A program made the translations under genes and the position numbers. A stretch of 64,000 bases of DNA from Cytobacillus oceanisediminis. Its GTDB lineage: Bacteria > Bacillota > Bacilli > Bacillales > Cytobacillaceae. Below are positions 54,427 to 63,133 of this stretch, piece by piece. Every line of letters starts with the position of its first letter. The first letter of the stretch is position 1. The notes below the pieces were generated by a model. The model worked only from the letters and a program-made list of their open reading frames with translations. It ran no database searches and was not told where the DNA came from. The stretch lies in NCBI RefSeq assembly GCF_007830235.1, contig NZ_VLKI01000003.1:124001-188000 (forward strand). The letters run 5' to 3'.

Positions 54427-55059
54427 ATGTTTGTGAAAAGTATCATGATTCCAAAGCACACCTGTTATACAATTGGTCAGGATGAAACATTGAAAGAAGC
54501 ATTAGCAATGCTTGAGGAGCATCAAATTGATGGGCTTCCAGTTTTAGAGGGCGATAAATACGTCGGCATTATCACCAGATATGGAATATATGAGAACTTC
54601 TTTTCATCAGGAAAATTAAAAGAGGATTTTTTGGTTGCAGCGCTGGTTAAAGATATTGCCACACATCAGGAGCACTATCTTGAGGGAAATGAAATTTTTG
54701 AAAAAACATTATTGGCCTTAAAGGACTTTCCTTTGCTTGCGGTTCTGGGAGAAAATCGAAAGTTTCTGGGTATAGTCACCAGATTTGATGTGCTTGCTCA
54801 ATTCCAATCTGCATTCGGCACCAATCGTTCAGGTGTAAGGATAGCGTTTACATCTGTAGAAACGGAAGGGCGGATAGCAAGATTGGCAGAAATTTCTCAC
54901 TACTTCCATGAACACATCATTTCCCTAGTGACATTTGATGAAACAGATAAGCTGGTACGCCGGATTGTTATGAAAGTGGAGAAAAATAACAACCTGGATA
55001 AGTTCATTAGCAAACTTGAAAAATCGGGCTTTCGCGTTCTCGACATTACAGAAGATTAA
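54427..55059 (+). CDS. CBS-domain-pair protein
   Basis: A 210-residue cytoplasmic protein: two CBS motifs (about 1-55, MIPKHTCYTIGQDETLKEAL...GIITRYGIY, and 75-130, ...VLGENRKFLGIVTRFDVL), then an ACT-like C-terminal domain (ARLAEISHYFHEHIISLVTFDE). Such proteins bind adenosyl ligands; partner unknown. It recalls AcuB in layout but not in sequence. ATG 54427 is 6 nt after GAGGTG. Confidence 0.8.
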   Translation: MFVKSIMIPKHTCYTIGQDETLKEALAMLEEHQIDGLPVLEGDKYVGIITRYGIYENFFSSGKLKEDFLVAALVKDIATHQEHYLEGNEIFEKTLLALKDFPLLAVLGENRKFLGIVTRFDVLAQFQSAFGTNRSGVRIAFTSVETEGRIARLAEISHYFHEHIISLVTFDETDKLVRRIVMKVEKNNNLDKFISKLEKSGFRVLDITED

Positions 55060-55082
55060 TTTTGAAAATAGTCAACAAAACG

Positions 55083-55119
55083 AATCCTTCTCATACAATT
55101 TGTATGGGAGGGATTTTTT
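55083..55119 (+). terminator. Terminator that contains the next gene's SD
   Basis: A 15-bp stem (AATCCTTCTCATACA / TGTATGGGAGGGATT, two G-T pairs) with a three-base loop, then TTTTTT. The 3' arm holds GGGAGGG, the ribosome site of the GTG at 55120. Confidence 0.75.
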
Positions 55120-55515
55120 GTGTATTATCACTTGCTGAAACTACTGACTGGCTTAATAAGCGGTTTTTTATTTATAAAGTTTTTTCCGGTTTCCATCCCA
55201 ATGAGTATTTCAGATATGATTGTCATATTCGTACTGGAGCCGGGCGGGTTTTTTTTAGGTATGATTTTTTTTATTATTGCTTTTATTGCCAACGCAGAGA
55301 TGATCAGAAGCGCCATAGAATTGACTGCATTGCTTGTAAAATATAAAAAAACACATTTCTTTGAACTTATGCTGAGTTTATTAATTATCGGAAGCTTTTT
55401 TATTTTGTCTGCGATTTCTCTTTGGGAAACGATTGCACTTTTCTGTTTTTCGTTAATCTATGGTATTATTTCTTTAGATTTTAAGAAACTGAAATTTGCT
55501 GAAGACTATGAATAG
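55120..55515 (+). CDS. Small four-helix membrane protein
   Basis: A 131-residue hydrophobic protein with helices near 5-25, 30-60, 84-100 and 103-118, and a Lys-rich C-terminus. No family recognised. GTG start 55120 is set by GGGAGGG 7 nt upstream, which is inside a terminator hairpin. It lies between the CBS gene and ypbG. Confidence 0.75.
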   Translation: MYYHLLKLLTGLISGFLFIKFFPVSIPMSISDMIVIFVLEPGGFFLGMIFFIIAFIANAEMIRSAIELTALLVKYKKTHFFELMLSLLIIGSFFILSAISLWETIALFCFSLIYGIISLDFKKLKFAEDYE

Positions 55516-55539
55516 AGGCAATGTAGTGCAGGAGGAATT

Positions 55540-56310
55540 ATGATTTATATAGCGGCTTTGGCCTTAATAGGCGGTGCAGGATTACTCATCTATATGCTCA
55601 AGGAGGCATTCGCGGATCGAATTATATATAAAGAGCTTTCTTTTTCCGAATTCCCGGAAAGCTTCGGAGAAGTAAAGCTTTTTTTTATTTCTGATATTCA
55701 TAGGCGGCTGATTTCCGAGAAGATTATTGATGAGGTCAAAGGGAAAAAAACGGATTTGGTGATTATCGGTGGAGACCTTATGGAAAAGGGAGTTCCTTTT
55801 GAAAGAGTGAAAAAAAACGTTTTAATGTTAATGGAAATCGCACCGGTTTATTTTGTTTGGGGAAATAATGATTATGAAGTAGACTTTCACCAGCTCGATG
55901 CCCTTCTTTTGGAATGCGGTGTAAAAATCCTAGATAATACAGCGCTTTCCTTTGAATCTCAGAAAGGGGATCGCTTTGTTTTAATTGGAACAGACGATCT
56001 AAGCAAGGATAGGGAAAGACTGGATCTTGCTCTTGAAGATGCAGGAACAGGCGGCTTTCGGGTTTTAGTAAGCCATGATCCCAGAATCGCAAAACAGATA
56101 AAAAAAGAACACAACATTCACCTTGTGCTGAGCGGACACACGCATGGAGGCCAAATTCATATCTTAGGTTATAGCCCATATGAAAAGGGACGGATCAAAA
56201 AGCTTCCCGAAACAACGATTCTGATAAGCAATGGATTCGGAACAACTGGTGTGCCGCTGCGTCTAGGCGCAAAGGCCGAAACTCATTTCATTACTCTAAA
56301 GAACGGCTGA
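55540..56310 (+). CDS. ypbG: YpbG, membrane-anchored metallophosphoesterase
   Basis: A 256-residue calcineurin-like phosphoesterase behind one N-terminal membrane helix (2-20). Metal ligands: Asp52 and His54 (SDIH), Asp79 (GGDLMEKG), GNND, and SGHTHGGQIH. Substrate unknown; related enzymes remove the lipid A pyrophosphate or cleave cyclic nucleotides. Matches B. subtilis YpbG. SD AGGAGG. Confidence 0.9.
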   Translation: MIYIAALALIGGAGLLIYMLKEAFADRIIYKELSFSEFPESFGEVKLFFISDIHRRLISEKIIDEVKGKKTDLVIIGGDLMEKGVPFERVKKNVLMLMEIAPVYFVWGNNDYEVDFHQLDALLLECGVKILDNTALSFESQKGDRFVLIGTDDLSKDRERLDLALEDAGTGGFRVLVSHDPRIAKQIKKEHNIHLVLSGHTHGGQIHILGYSPYEKGRIKKLPETTILISNGFGTTGVPLRLGAKAETHFITLKNG

Positions 56311-56330
56311 TCCATGATGTTATTTAAAAC

Positions 56331-56369
56331 TTATACAGAGCTTACACACTTATTGGTAACTTCTATAAT
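56331..56369 (+). promoter_or_regulatory. Promoter with 11-bp phased repeats before the B12 regulator
   Basis: TTATACA (56331-56337) and TTACACA (56342-56348) start exactly 11 bp apart. The second overlaps the -35 (CTTACA, 56341-56346), 17 bp before TATAAT (56364-56369). The repeats fit the nTnTACA form described for CarH operators, suggesting self-repression. Confidence 0.5.
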
Positions 56370-56392
56370 TGGTAATGAATGGAGGGCTGAGC

Positions 56393-57298
56393 ATGTCAAA
56401 TGAAGAAGGAAAATACAATATTAAGGCTGTTTCAAGAATGCTCGGCATTCAGCCAGGTACTTTAAGAGCATGGGAAAGGCGTTATCAAATTGTTGCCCCT
56501 AAAAGAAATGAATCAGGCCACAGGCTTTATACTGAGGAACATGTAAGAATTTTAAAATGGCTGCTGATGAAGGTTAATCAGGGTTTTTCAATAAGCCAGG
56601 CCGTTTCTCTGCTGGAAAACAATGAACTAAATACAGAGCCCATTCAGATGGAAAAAGAAGGTGACAGGTCCAGTATCTTAGCAAATGAGCTGTTGGAGTC
56701 TCTTCTTCAATTTGATGAACCAAAAGCGCATGATTTGATCAACCAGGCGTTTAGTTTGTATACAATTGATAAAGTTCTTGTTGATATATTAGGCTCATTG
56801 CTTGTTAATATCGGGACTCTTTGGGAAGATGGCAAGATTACCAGCGCACATGAGCACTTTGCTTCGTCTATTTTAAGATCAAGGATCGGGATGATCCTGC
56901 ATTCTTTTCCGCATAATTCTGTATTGCCAAAAGCGATAGCAGTATGCGGGCCCGGTGAAGCACATGAGCTGGGCCTTCTGATATTCACTCTCTTTTTAAG
57001 GCGAAAGGGCTTTGAAGTGGTTTATCTTGGGACAAGCATTGCAGACGAAGATATCTATACAGTAATCGATATCGTAAAACCTAAGTTTTTATTTTTTTCC
57101 TGTACCATGAAGGCAAATGTATCCGAAACCCTTAAACTGTCCGAGAGGCTGGTTGAATCTTATGAGAGACTCAATGTGGGGATAGGAGGATTCGCTATTG
57201 ACAGCATGACGGAAGAAGAAAAAAAGAAATATAAGGAATTTATTCCCGGGAGCTCAAAGGGCGAATGGGAAGAATGGATAAAAGAACATTTAAATTAA
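56393..57298 (+). CDS. LitR/CarH-like MerR regulator with B12-binding domain
   Basis: A 301-residue regulator in three parts: MerR helix-turn-helix (1-75, YNIKAVSRMLGIQPGTLRAWERRY), four-helix cap (95-175) and cobalamin-binding Rossmann domain (178-298). The CarH hallmarks are present: W144-x9-E154-H155 in the cap and E189-A-H191-E-L-G194, with His191 the likely lower cobalt ligand. CarH and LitR hold their operator in the dark with adenosylcobalamin and let go in light. The residue after the Trp is Glu145, where Thermus CarH has a His, as I recall, so light chemistry may differ. Inserted between ypbG and ypbH. Confidence 0.82.
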   Translation: MSNEEGKYNIKAVSRMLGIQPGTLRAWERRYQIVAPKRNESGHRLYTEEHVRILKWLLMKVNQGFSISQAVSLLENNELNTEPIQMEKEGDRSSILANELLESLLQFDEPKAHDLINQAFSLYTIDKVLVDILGSLLVNIGTLWEDGKITSAHEHFASSILRSRIGMILHSFPHNSVLPKAIAVCGPGEAHELGLLIFTLFLRRKGFEVVYLGTSIADEDIYTVIDIVKPKFLFFSCTMKANVSETLKLSERLVESYERLNVGIGGFAIDSMTEEEKKKYKEFIPGSSKGEWEEWIKEHLN

Positions 57299-57301
57299 AT
57301 T

Positions 57302-57345
57302 AAATTAAATTAGTCGGTACGTGTTGCCGGCTAATTTAATTTTTC
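57302..57345 (+). terminator. Terminator after the B12 regulator
   Basis: ATTAAATTAGTCGG/CCGGCTAATTTAAT, 13 of 14 paired, then TTTTT. The start is a TTAAA tandem run. Confidence 0.82.
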
Positions 57346-57431
57346 GCCTTCATTTAAAAGGAGACGACTCACAAACTTCTATTATCTTCATACACTAAAC
57401 CAAAGAGTTTGTTCAGGGCAGGGGGCTTATT

Positions 57432-58010
57432 ATGCGCTTAGAACGTTTGAATTATAATAAGATCAAAATCTTTCTTACATTAGACGATTTAACAGACAGG
57501 GGACTTACAAAGGAAGATGTCTGGAAAGACTCTTTAAAATGGCATCAGCTGTTCCATGAGATGCTCGAAGAAGCAAGTGAAGAATTTGGAGTTGACATTC
57601 AAGGATCAGTCGCTGTAGAAATTTTTTCAATGCAGGCTCAAGGAATGGTCATGATTGTAACGATGGATGAGCAGCAGGATGATGAGCTCCTTGAGGATGG
57701 TTTTATTGAAATGCAAGTAACTGTCGATGGCAGTGAAGATATCTTGTTCGAATTTCAGGATTTTGAGGATGTAATTCAAATGGCTAAAAGGCTAAACCTT
57801 GTTCATATTGAGAATGGAAGCCTCTATTCCTATAAAGAACAATATTATTATTATGCCGCCGATATTTGCGGTGAAGATATCCATCGGGCAGTTGCCATAT
57901 TAGCTGAATTCGGAAATCCCTCATTTGCCAGCATCCATCTCATTGAGGAGTATGGCAAAATCATTATAGAAAACAAAGCTGTTAAAAAACTGGTTCATTT
58001 TTTTTCATAA
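57432..58010 (+). CDS. ypbH: YpbH (MecB), MecA-type adaptor
   Basis: A 192-residue paralogue of the ClpC adaptor MecA: N-terminal MRLERLNYNKIKIFLTLDDLTDRGL domain for substrate, acidic middle, and a C-terminal domain (EDIHRAVAILAEFGNPS, HLIEEYGKIII) for ClpC. Affects competence and sporulation in B. subtilis. SD GCAGGGGG. Confidence 0.9.
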   Translation: MRLERLNYNKIKIFLTLDDLTDRGLTKEDVWKDSLKWHQLFHEMLEEASEEFGVDIQGSVAVEIFSMQAQGMVMIVTMDEQQDDELLEDGFIEMQVTVDGSEDILFEFQDFEDVIQMAKRLNLVHIENGSLYSYKEQYYYYAADICGEDIHRAVAILAEFGNPSFASIHLIEEYGKIIIENKAVKKLVHFFS

Positions 58011-58011
58011 A

Positions 58012-58047
58012 ATAAGAGGGGGAAAGGTTCCTCCTCTTTCTTATTTT
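58012..58047 (+). terminator. Terminator after ypbH
   Basis: AAATAAGAGG and CCTCTTTCTTATTT arms around GGGAAAGGTTCCT. Some mismatches but T-rich at the end. Confidence 0.65.
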
Positions 58048-58241
58048 AAGGAAATTCTCTTAATTACTCATGAACAAAGCAAAAATTGGGTAAAACAATG
58101 TTAAGTTCATGTGCCGCAAAAGCCACCGAAGAAACAGTTGACTTTCATGTATATTGCAGAATAAAAATAGATGTTTTCTTTGCCTGTGAGCGGGAAAACA
58201 TGTAATAAGAATAAACAGAAAATTCCCTTTAAAATCAGCAT

Positions 58242-58255
58242 TGGCAACGGTTTCA
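58242..58255. promoter_or_regulatory. Candidate cre site before gudB
   Basis: TGGCAACGGTTTCA agrees with 12 of 14 positions of the cre pattern, 40 bp upstream of the -35. Catabolite control of glutamate breakdown is known for B. subtilis rocG; for this gene it is inference. Confidence 0.4.
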
Positions 58256-58294
58256 TAAAAAAATCAAAAAATGCGGAAAAGTGTATTTTTCTTC

Positions 58295-58322
58295 TTGCAT
58301 AAATTAGGCAAAGGTGTATACT
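58295..58322 (+). promoter_or_regulatory. SigA promoter of gudB
   Basis: TTGCAT, 16 bp, TATACT, 53 nt before the ATG. Confidence 0.7.
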
Positions 58323-58374
58323 ATGTCATGGAAGCGGACAACTAATGAAAGTGATTTTTCTAGGAGGTTTACAA

Positions 58375-59649
58375 ATGGTAGCCGAGAAAGGTACTGATTC
58401 AAATAAAGCTGAAAAACTAGATGTTTTAAAGTCGACACAAACTGTCATACATAAAGCTTTGGAAAAGCTGGGATATCCAGATGAAGTATATGAACTTCTA
58501 AAAGAGCCAATTCGTATGATGACAGTGAAAATTCCTGTACGGATGGATGACGGAACAGTAAAAGTCTTTACTGGCTACCGGGCCCAGCATAATGATGCTG
58601 TTGGTCCTACTAAAGGCGGAATTCGTTTTCACCCGAATGTAACTGAAAAGGAAGTAAAGGCACTGTCTATTTGGATGAGCTTAAAATGCGGAATTGTCGA
58701 TCTTCCATACGGAGGGGGCAAAGGCGGGATTGTCTGTGATCCACGGGATATGTCCTTTGGAGAATTAGAACGGTTAAGCCGGGGATATGTACGCGCCATC
58801 AGCCAAATTGTTGGCCCTACTAAAGATATTCCAGCACCTGATGTTTTTACGAACTCCCAAATTATGGCGTGGATGATGGATGAATACAGCCGGATTGATG
58901 AATTTAACTCTCCTGGTTTCATTACAGGTAAACCTCTTGTACTTGGCGGTTCCCATGGCAGGGAATCTGCAACAGCTAAAGGCGTTACGATATGTATCCG
59001 TGAAGCTGCAAAGAAAAAAGGCATCAATTTGGAAGGTGCAAGAGTTGTAGTGCAGGGTTTTGGAAATGCAGGCAGCTTCTTGTCAAAATTCATGCATGAT
59101 GCTGGTGCGAAGGTTGTCGGCATTTCGGATGCATATGGCGGTTTGTACGATCCAAACGGCCTTGATATTGACTATCTTCTTGATCGCCGTGACAGCTTTG
59201 GTACTGTAACTAAACTCTTTAATGATACAATTACAAATAAAGAGCTGCTTGAACTTGAGTGCGATATCCTTGTTCCTGCTGCTATTGAAAACCAGATAAC
59301 AGAAGAAAATGCCCATAACATCAGAGCTGGCATCGTAGTGGAAGCTGCCAATGGGCCAACTACCCTTCAAGCAACGCAAATCCTCACAGAGAGAGGGATT
59401 TTACTTGTTCCTGATGTATTGGCATCCGCCGGAGGAGTAACGGTTTCTTACTTTGAATGGGTACAGAATAATCAGGGCTACTACTGGACTGAAGAAGAAG
59501 TGGAAGAAAAGCTAGAGAAGGTAATGGTTAAATCATTCGATAATATCTACCAGACAGCCCAGACACGCAGAGTGGATATGCGTTTAGCTGCTTACATGGT
59601 TGGTGTGCGGAAAATGGCAGAAGCCTCAAGATTCCGCGGCTGGATTTAA
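58375..59649 (+). CDS. gudB: NAD-dependent glutamate dehydrogenase
   Basis: Deaminates glutamate to 2-oxoglutarate. The 424-residue protein carries the GDH signature LPYGGGKGGI with the catalytic Lys, the substrate-binding GPTKGGIRFHP, and a Rossmann domain with GFGNAGS. In B. subtilis 168 gudB is inactivated by a 9-bp duplication near KEVKA; here that segment (EKEVKALSIWMSLK) has no duplication, so the enzyme should be active. ATG 58375 is set by TAGGAGG. Located between ypbH and ypdA. Confidence 0.93.
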   Translation: MVAEKGTDSNKAEKLDVLKSTQTVIHKALEKLGYPDEVYELLKEPIRMMTVKIPVRMDDGTVKVFTGYRAQHNDAVGPTKGGIRFHPNVTEKEVKALSIWMSLKCGIVDLPYGGGKGGIVCDPRDMSFGELERLSRGYVRAISQIVGPTKDIPAPDVFTNSQIMAWMMDEYSRIDEFNSPGFITGKPLVLGGSHGRESATAKGVTICIREAAKKKGINLEGARVVVQGFGNAGSFLSKFMHDAGAKVVGISDAYGGLYDPNGLDIDYLLDRRDSFGTVTKLFNDTITNKELLELECDILVPAAIENQITEENAHNIRAGIVVEAANGPTTLQATQILTERGILLVPDVLASAGGVTVSYFEWVQNNQGYYWTEEEVEEKLEKVMVKSFDNIYQTAQTRRVDMRLAAYMVGVRKMAEASRFRGWI

Positions 59650-59693
59650 GAATAGAATTATAGTACATGGAAGTAAGACATTTGAATAATCAT

Positions 59694-59731
59694 AAAAAAT
59701 CTCCTATCATAGACTGATGGGAGATTTTTTT
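59694..59731 (+). terminator. Terminator after gudB
   Basis: AAATCTCCTATC/GATGGGAGATTT with one bulge, then TTTTT. Repeat copy J follows 8 bp later. Confidence 0.85.
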
Positions 59732-59738
59732 AAGGAAA

Positions 59739-59952
59739 GGCTATGTTAAAGCTCATTGTTGATTTTGGCACCCTATTGATTGGAGTGGCAGGTACGAGAT
59801 CCTCGAGAATGCATTCGCATTTCCTTCATGCGGTGTTTATTCAAGGAAGCTGGTTCAATGTCCTGCGGGAGGCCCCGCAGGCGTTCATGTCGAGGAGGCT
59901 GCCGGACCGCCCGCGTACGCTGAGTGCCTGGAGCGGAAATCAACAGGCAGCC
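59739..59952 (+). mobile_element. Dispersed MITE-like repeat, copy J
   Basis: A 214-bp copy. Left GGCTATGTTAAAGCTC; the right terminal TTTAACAG has been lost, leaving CAACAGGCAGCC. Flanks TAAGGAAA (59731-59738) and AAAGGAAA (59953-59960) agree in 7 of 8. It lies between gudB and ypdA, where the ypdA promoter should be. Confidence 0.82.
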
Positions 59953-60019
59953 AAAGGAAAAATAAAGATGAAAGCAAGCATTGCCTTCTTTTGGTCGTGA
60001 ACTAAGGAGTGAGAACATC

Positions 60020-61000
60020 TTGACTATAGACGCAATTATTGTTGGGGGTGGCCCGTGCGGATTGGCAGCAGCCATAGCCCTTCAGGAAATGGGGAAAAAT
60101 CCGCTTGTCATCGAAAAAGGGAATATTGTAAATGCGATTTACAACTATCCAACACACCAAACTTTTTTCAGTACCAGTGAAAAGCTTGAAATAGGTGGAG
60201 TACCCTTTATTACAGAAGAATATAAGCCAAAAAGAAATCAGGCGCTTACTTATTACAGAGAAGTTGTGAAAAGAAAAGGCATTAAGATTAACGCGTATGA
60301 AAAAGTATTGGAGATAGCCAAAAAGGATGAGGGAGCCTTTGGAGTTAAAACCGATAAGGGCCACTATGCTGCAAAGTATGTAGTGATCGCTACAGGCTAT
60401 TATGATCATCCAAATTTTATGGGTGTCCCAGGTGAAGATTTGCCGAAGGTTTACCATTATTTTAAAGAAGCCCATCCTTATTTTGATAAGGACGTAGCTG
60501 TCATAGGCGGAAAAAACTCCAGTGTGGATGCCGCAATTGAATTGGTTAAAGCTGGAGCCAGAGTAACAGTCATCTATAGGGGGAAAGACTATTCCCCGAG
60601 CATAAAGCCTTGGATTTTACCGGAGTTTGAAGCATTAGTCCGCAATGGGACTATTAAGATGGAATTTAATGCTCATGTGAAAGAAATTAGCGAAGATAAA
60701 CTGACTTACACGAAAGAAAATCAGCAATATGAAATAAAAAATGATTTTGTGTTTGCGATGACAGGCTATCATCCTGATCATGGTTTTTTAAAAAATATGG
60801 GGATTCAGATTGATGAAGAAACAGGCCGCCCTCTTTTCGACCCGGAAACAATGGAAACAAATAATCAAGGTATCTTTATTGCAGGTGTTATAGCAGCCGG
60901 CAATAACGCTAACGAAATCTTTATAGAAAATGGCCGTTTCCACGGCGGTTTAATAGCCCAGGCCATTAAGAAAAAAGAGAATAGAGAAAAAAAAGGCTGA
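60020..61000 (+). CDS. ypdA: Bacillithiol disulfide reductase YpdA (Bdr)
   Basis: NADPH-dependent FAD enzyme reducing bacillithiol disulfide. The 326-residue protein has GGGPCGLAAA (FAD), the conserved YPTHQTFFSTSEKLEIG segment with a likely Cys-free active site, VAVIGGKNSSVDAA (NADPH) and the ATG and GYHPD motifs. TTG 60020 follows AAGGAG by 10 nt and matches the B. subtilis N-terminus. Repeat J occupies the upstream region. Confidence 0.9.
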   Translation: MTIDAIIVGGGPCGLAAAIALQEMGKNPLVIEKGNIVNAIYNYPTHQTFFSTSEKLEIGGVPFITEEYKPKRNQALTYYREVVKRKGIKINAYEKVLEIAKKDEGAFGVKTDKGHYAAKYVVIATGYYDHPNFMGVPGEDLPKVYHYFKEAHPYFDKDVAVIGGKNSSVDAAIELVKAGARVTVIYRGKDYSPSIKPWILPEFEALVRNGTIKMEFNAHVKEISEDKLTYTKENQQYEIKNDFVFAMTGYHPDHGFLKNMGIQIDEETGRPLFDPETMETNNQGIFIAGVIAAGNNANEIFIENGRFHGGLIAQAIKKKENREKKG

Positions 61001-61026
61001 CCCTTGCTTGGGATCAGCCTTTTTAA
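60988..61026. terminator. Bidirectional terminator, ypdA/asparaginase
   Basis: AAAAAGGCTGA/TCAGCCTTTTT with an inner CCC..GGG pairing. T-runs on both strands. Confidence 0.88.
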
Positions 61027-61060
61027 AATTAAAACACAAATTGGTCATTTTCGCTTTGGT

Positions 61061-62029
61061 TTAAAGTTGAAAAATCTTTTCAATGCTTTGCTCGCTTTCG
61101 AGTCCGATCAGCAGCTTAATCCTGGCTTTTTGTCCGTTAAGGCCATTGGAAAAGATGATGCCCATTTCTTTAAGATGCTTCCCGCCTCCATCATAACCGT
61201 ATACATCCTGGGCAATTCCATTAAAGCTTCTGGATACAAGGACAATGGGGATCTTTTTCTCGGTAAGTGCTTTAATACCCTGAATAGTAGCAGGAGGGAG
61301 GTTGCCTTGTCCAAGTGCTTCAATGACTAATCCGTCGACATCCAAATCTCTAATCGCCAAAAGCAGAGAGGAATCCATCCCAGCGTGGGCCTTTATAAGG
61401 ATGACACGTTTGGAAACAACTTTAATCGGATAATATTCTCTTTTTGTTGGTGCATGGTGGAATAATACGCCCCGTTTTGTGACGATTCCAATGGGGCCGT
61501 ATTGCGGGCTTTGGAATGTTGAAACATTGCTGGTATGTGTCTTGGTGACATTCTCAGCAGTATGGATTTCATCATTTAACACAACGAGGACACCCTTGTC
61601 TTTAGCTTCGTTACAAACAGCAACCCTGATGGAAGAGATAAGATTATACAAACCATCAGAACCAATTTCGTTGCTGGACCTCATCGCACCGGTAACAACA
61701 ATTGGCAGAGACGTCTTAACAGTTAAGTCCAAAAAGTAGGCCGTTTCTTCCAGGGTATCGGTTCCATGTGTAATAACGACTCCGCATATATCTCCTTTTG
61801 CCATGTATCCTTCAATAATTTCTTTCAGTTTAAGCATTTCCTTTGGTGTTATATGAGGTGAAGGAAGATGGAAAGGTTCTTCAATCAATAATTCAGCCAG
61901 AGATAAAAGTTCCTTTGTCTTTTCAGTTAAAGGATTGTAATCTGTTGGTTTTACAGAGCCTGTTGCGGCATCCTCACTCATTGAAATGGTGCCGCCGGTA
62001 TGAATAACAAGAATTTTTTTCTTCTCCAT
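61061..62029 (-). CDS. L-asparaginase
   Basis: Hydrolyses asparagine to aspartate and ammonia. The 322-residue protein shows both asparaginase threonine sites: HTGGTIS (10-16) and VITHGTDTLEETAYFLD, plus the KAHAGMDSS region. There is no signal peptide, so it should act in the cytoplasm. The sequence is unlike B. subtilis AnsA as I recall it, so no symbol. SD GGGGGA. Convergent with ypdA, divergent from prsW. Confidence 0.9.
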   Translation of the reverse strand: MEKKKILVIHTGGTISMSEDAATGSVKPTDYNPLTEKTKELLSLAELLIEEPFHLPSPHITPKEMLKLKEIIEGYMAKGDICGVVITHGTDTLEETAYFLDLTVKTSLPIVVTGAMRSSNEIGSDGLYNLISSIRVAVCNEAKDKGVLVVLNDEIHTAENVTKTHTSNVSTFQSPQYGPIGIVTKRGVLFHHAPTKREYYPIKVVSKRVILIKAHAGMDSSLLLAIRDLDVDGLVIEALGQGNLPPATIQGIKALTEKKIPIVLVSRSFNGIAQDVYGYDGGGKHLKEMGIIFSNGLNGQKARIKLLIGLESEQSIEKIFQL

Positions 62030-62184
62030 ATTAATCCCCCGAATAATTGCATTTTTGTCTTTCTAATAGCATGAAAAATAAAAGGTGATCAAAGGCATTT
62101 CTTTTTTCCAAAATTTGAATAATCATTTAAATTCTCTCTATATCATGATACGATTAAGAAAACAGATTGAAAAGAGGACAGCTC

Positions 62185-62874
62185 ATGCTGGGTATATTAT
62201 CTGCGGGCATCGCCCCTGGATTGGCATTATTAAGCTATTTTTATTTAAAAGATCAATATGAGTCTGAGCCTATCTCAATGGTATTTAAAACCTTTTTGTT
62301 TGGTGCTTTGCTCGTATTCCCCATCATGTTTATCCAATATGTTCTTGAAACGGAAAGTGTACTCCAATCAAGCCTGCTGGATGCTTTTCTTTCTTCCAGT
62401 CTTCTTGAGGAATTTTTTAAGTGGTTTATATTGTTCTATACGATCTATCAGCATATAACCTTTGATGAGCCTTATGATGGCATTGTATATGGTGCTTCTG
62501 TCTCACTTGGCTTTGCTACTGCGGAAAATATCTTTTATCTGCTAGCTCTGGGAGTCGAGCATGCAATTGGAAGGGCTCTGCTCCCTGTTTCCAGCCATGC
62601 TCTTTTTGGTGTCATCATGGGCTATTATATAGGAAAAGGAAAATTCACGGCAACTGCTACTAAAAAATGGATAGCCCTTTCGCTATTTGTACCCTTCCTG
62701 CTTCATGGCATTTACGACTACATCTTAATTTCCCTTGAACATTGGATTTATATCATGTTCCCATTTATGATCTTCCTTTGGTGGCTTGGCCTTAGAAAGG
62801 TTAAGAAAGCAAGGGAACACAGTGTCAATCATATTGATAATCAATTGGATTTCCAGAAAACTCTCCATTCCTGA
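62185..62874 (+). CDS. prsW: PrsW, glutamic intramembrane protease
   Basis: Site-1 protease for the anti-sigma factor RsiW. The 229-residue protein has seven to eight helices and the PrsW residues Glu75-Glu76 (SLLEEFFKW), the FATAENIFY helix, SSHALFG and [11 protein letters not shown] 62185 follows GAGGACAG. Adjacent to sleB, as ypdC is in B. subtilis. Confidence 0.9.
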   Translation: MLGILSAGIAPGLALLSYFYLKDQYESEPISMVFKTFLFGALLVFPIMFIQYVLETESVLQSSLLDAFLSSSLLEEFFKWFILFYTIYQHITFDEPYDGIVYGASVSLGFATAENIFYLLALGVEHAIGRALLPVSSHALFGVIMGYYIGKGKFTATATKKWIALSLFVPFLLHGIYDYILISLEHWIYIMFPFMIFLWWLGLRKVKKAREHSVNHIDNQLDFQKTLHS

Positions 62875-62890
62875 TGGAGAGTTTTTTATT
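62855..62890 (+). terminator. Terminator after prsW
   Basis: AAAACTCTCCAT/ATGGAGAGTTTT, loop TCCTG, then TTATTTTT. It includes the end of the coding region. Confidence 0.88.
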
Positions 62891-62903
62891 TTTAAGAATA
62901 AGA

Positions 62904-63069
62904 AAGAACTTCGATAACTTTCTAGCTCCATAAGTAACGGCTTCACCAGAATTTCCTTCGCACGACGGAAGCGGGAGCAATTACGAGGAGGGGCTATTGG
63001 CTTGAGGGGCTTGTCGCCGATAGGCGGGCAACTTGCCTATTATTATAAAAACCCTGAAGTTATTGAATA
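62904..63069. repeat. Possible degenerate repeat of a different type
   Basis: TTCGATAACTTTC at the left and AAGTTATTGAA at the right form an imperfect inverted pair about 165 bp apart. The inside has GACGGAAGCGGGAGC and GGGGCTTGTCGCCGATAGG, which recall repeats seen in other Bacillaceae, from memory. No target duplication. Unrelated to the ten-copy family. Confidence 0.35.
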
Positions 63070-63133
63070 AAAAACCAAAGACTACAAAAAATAGGGTCAA
63101 TGATAAAAGATTGACTTTTGGAGGTTATAATCC

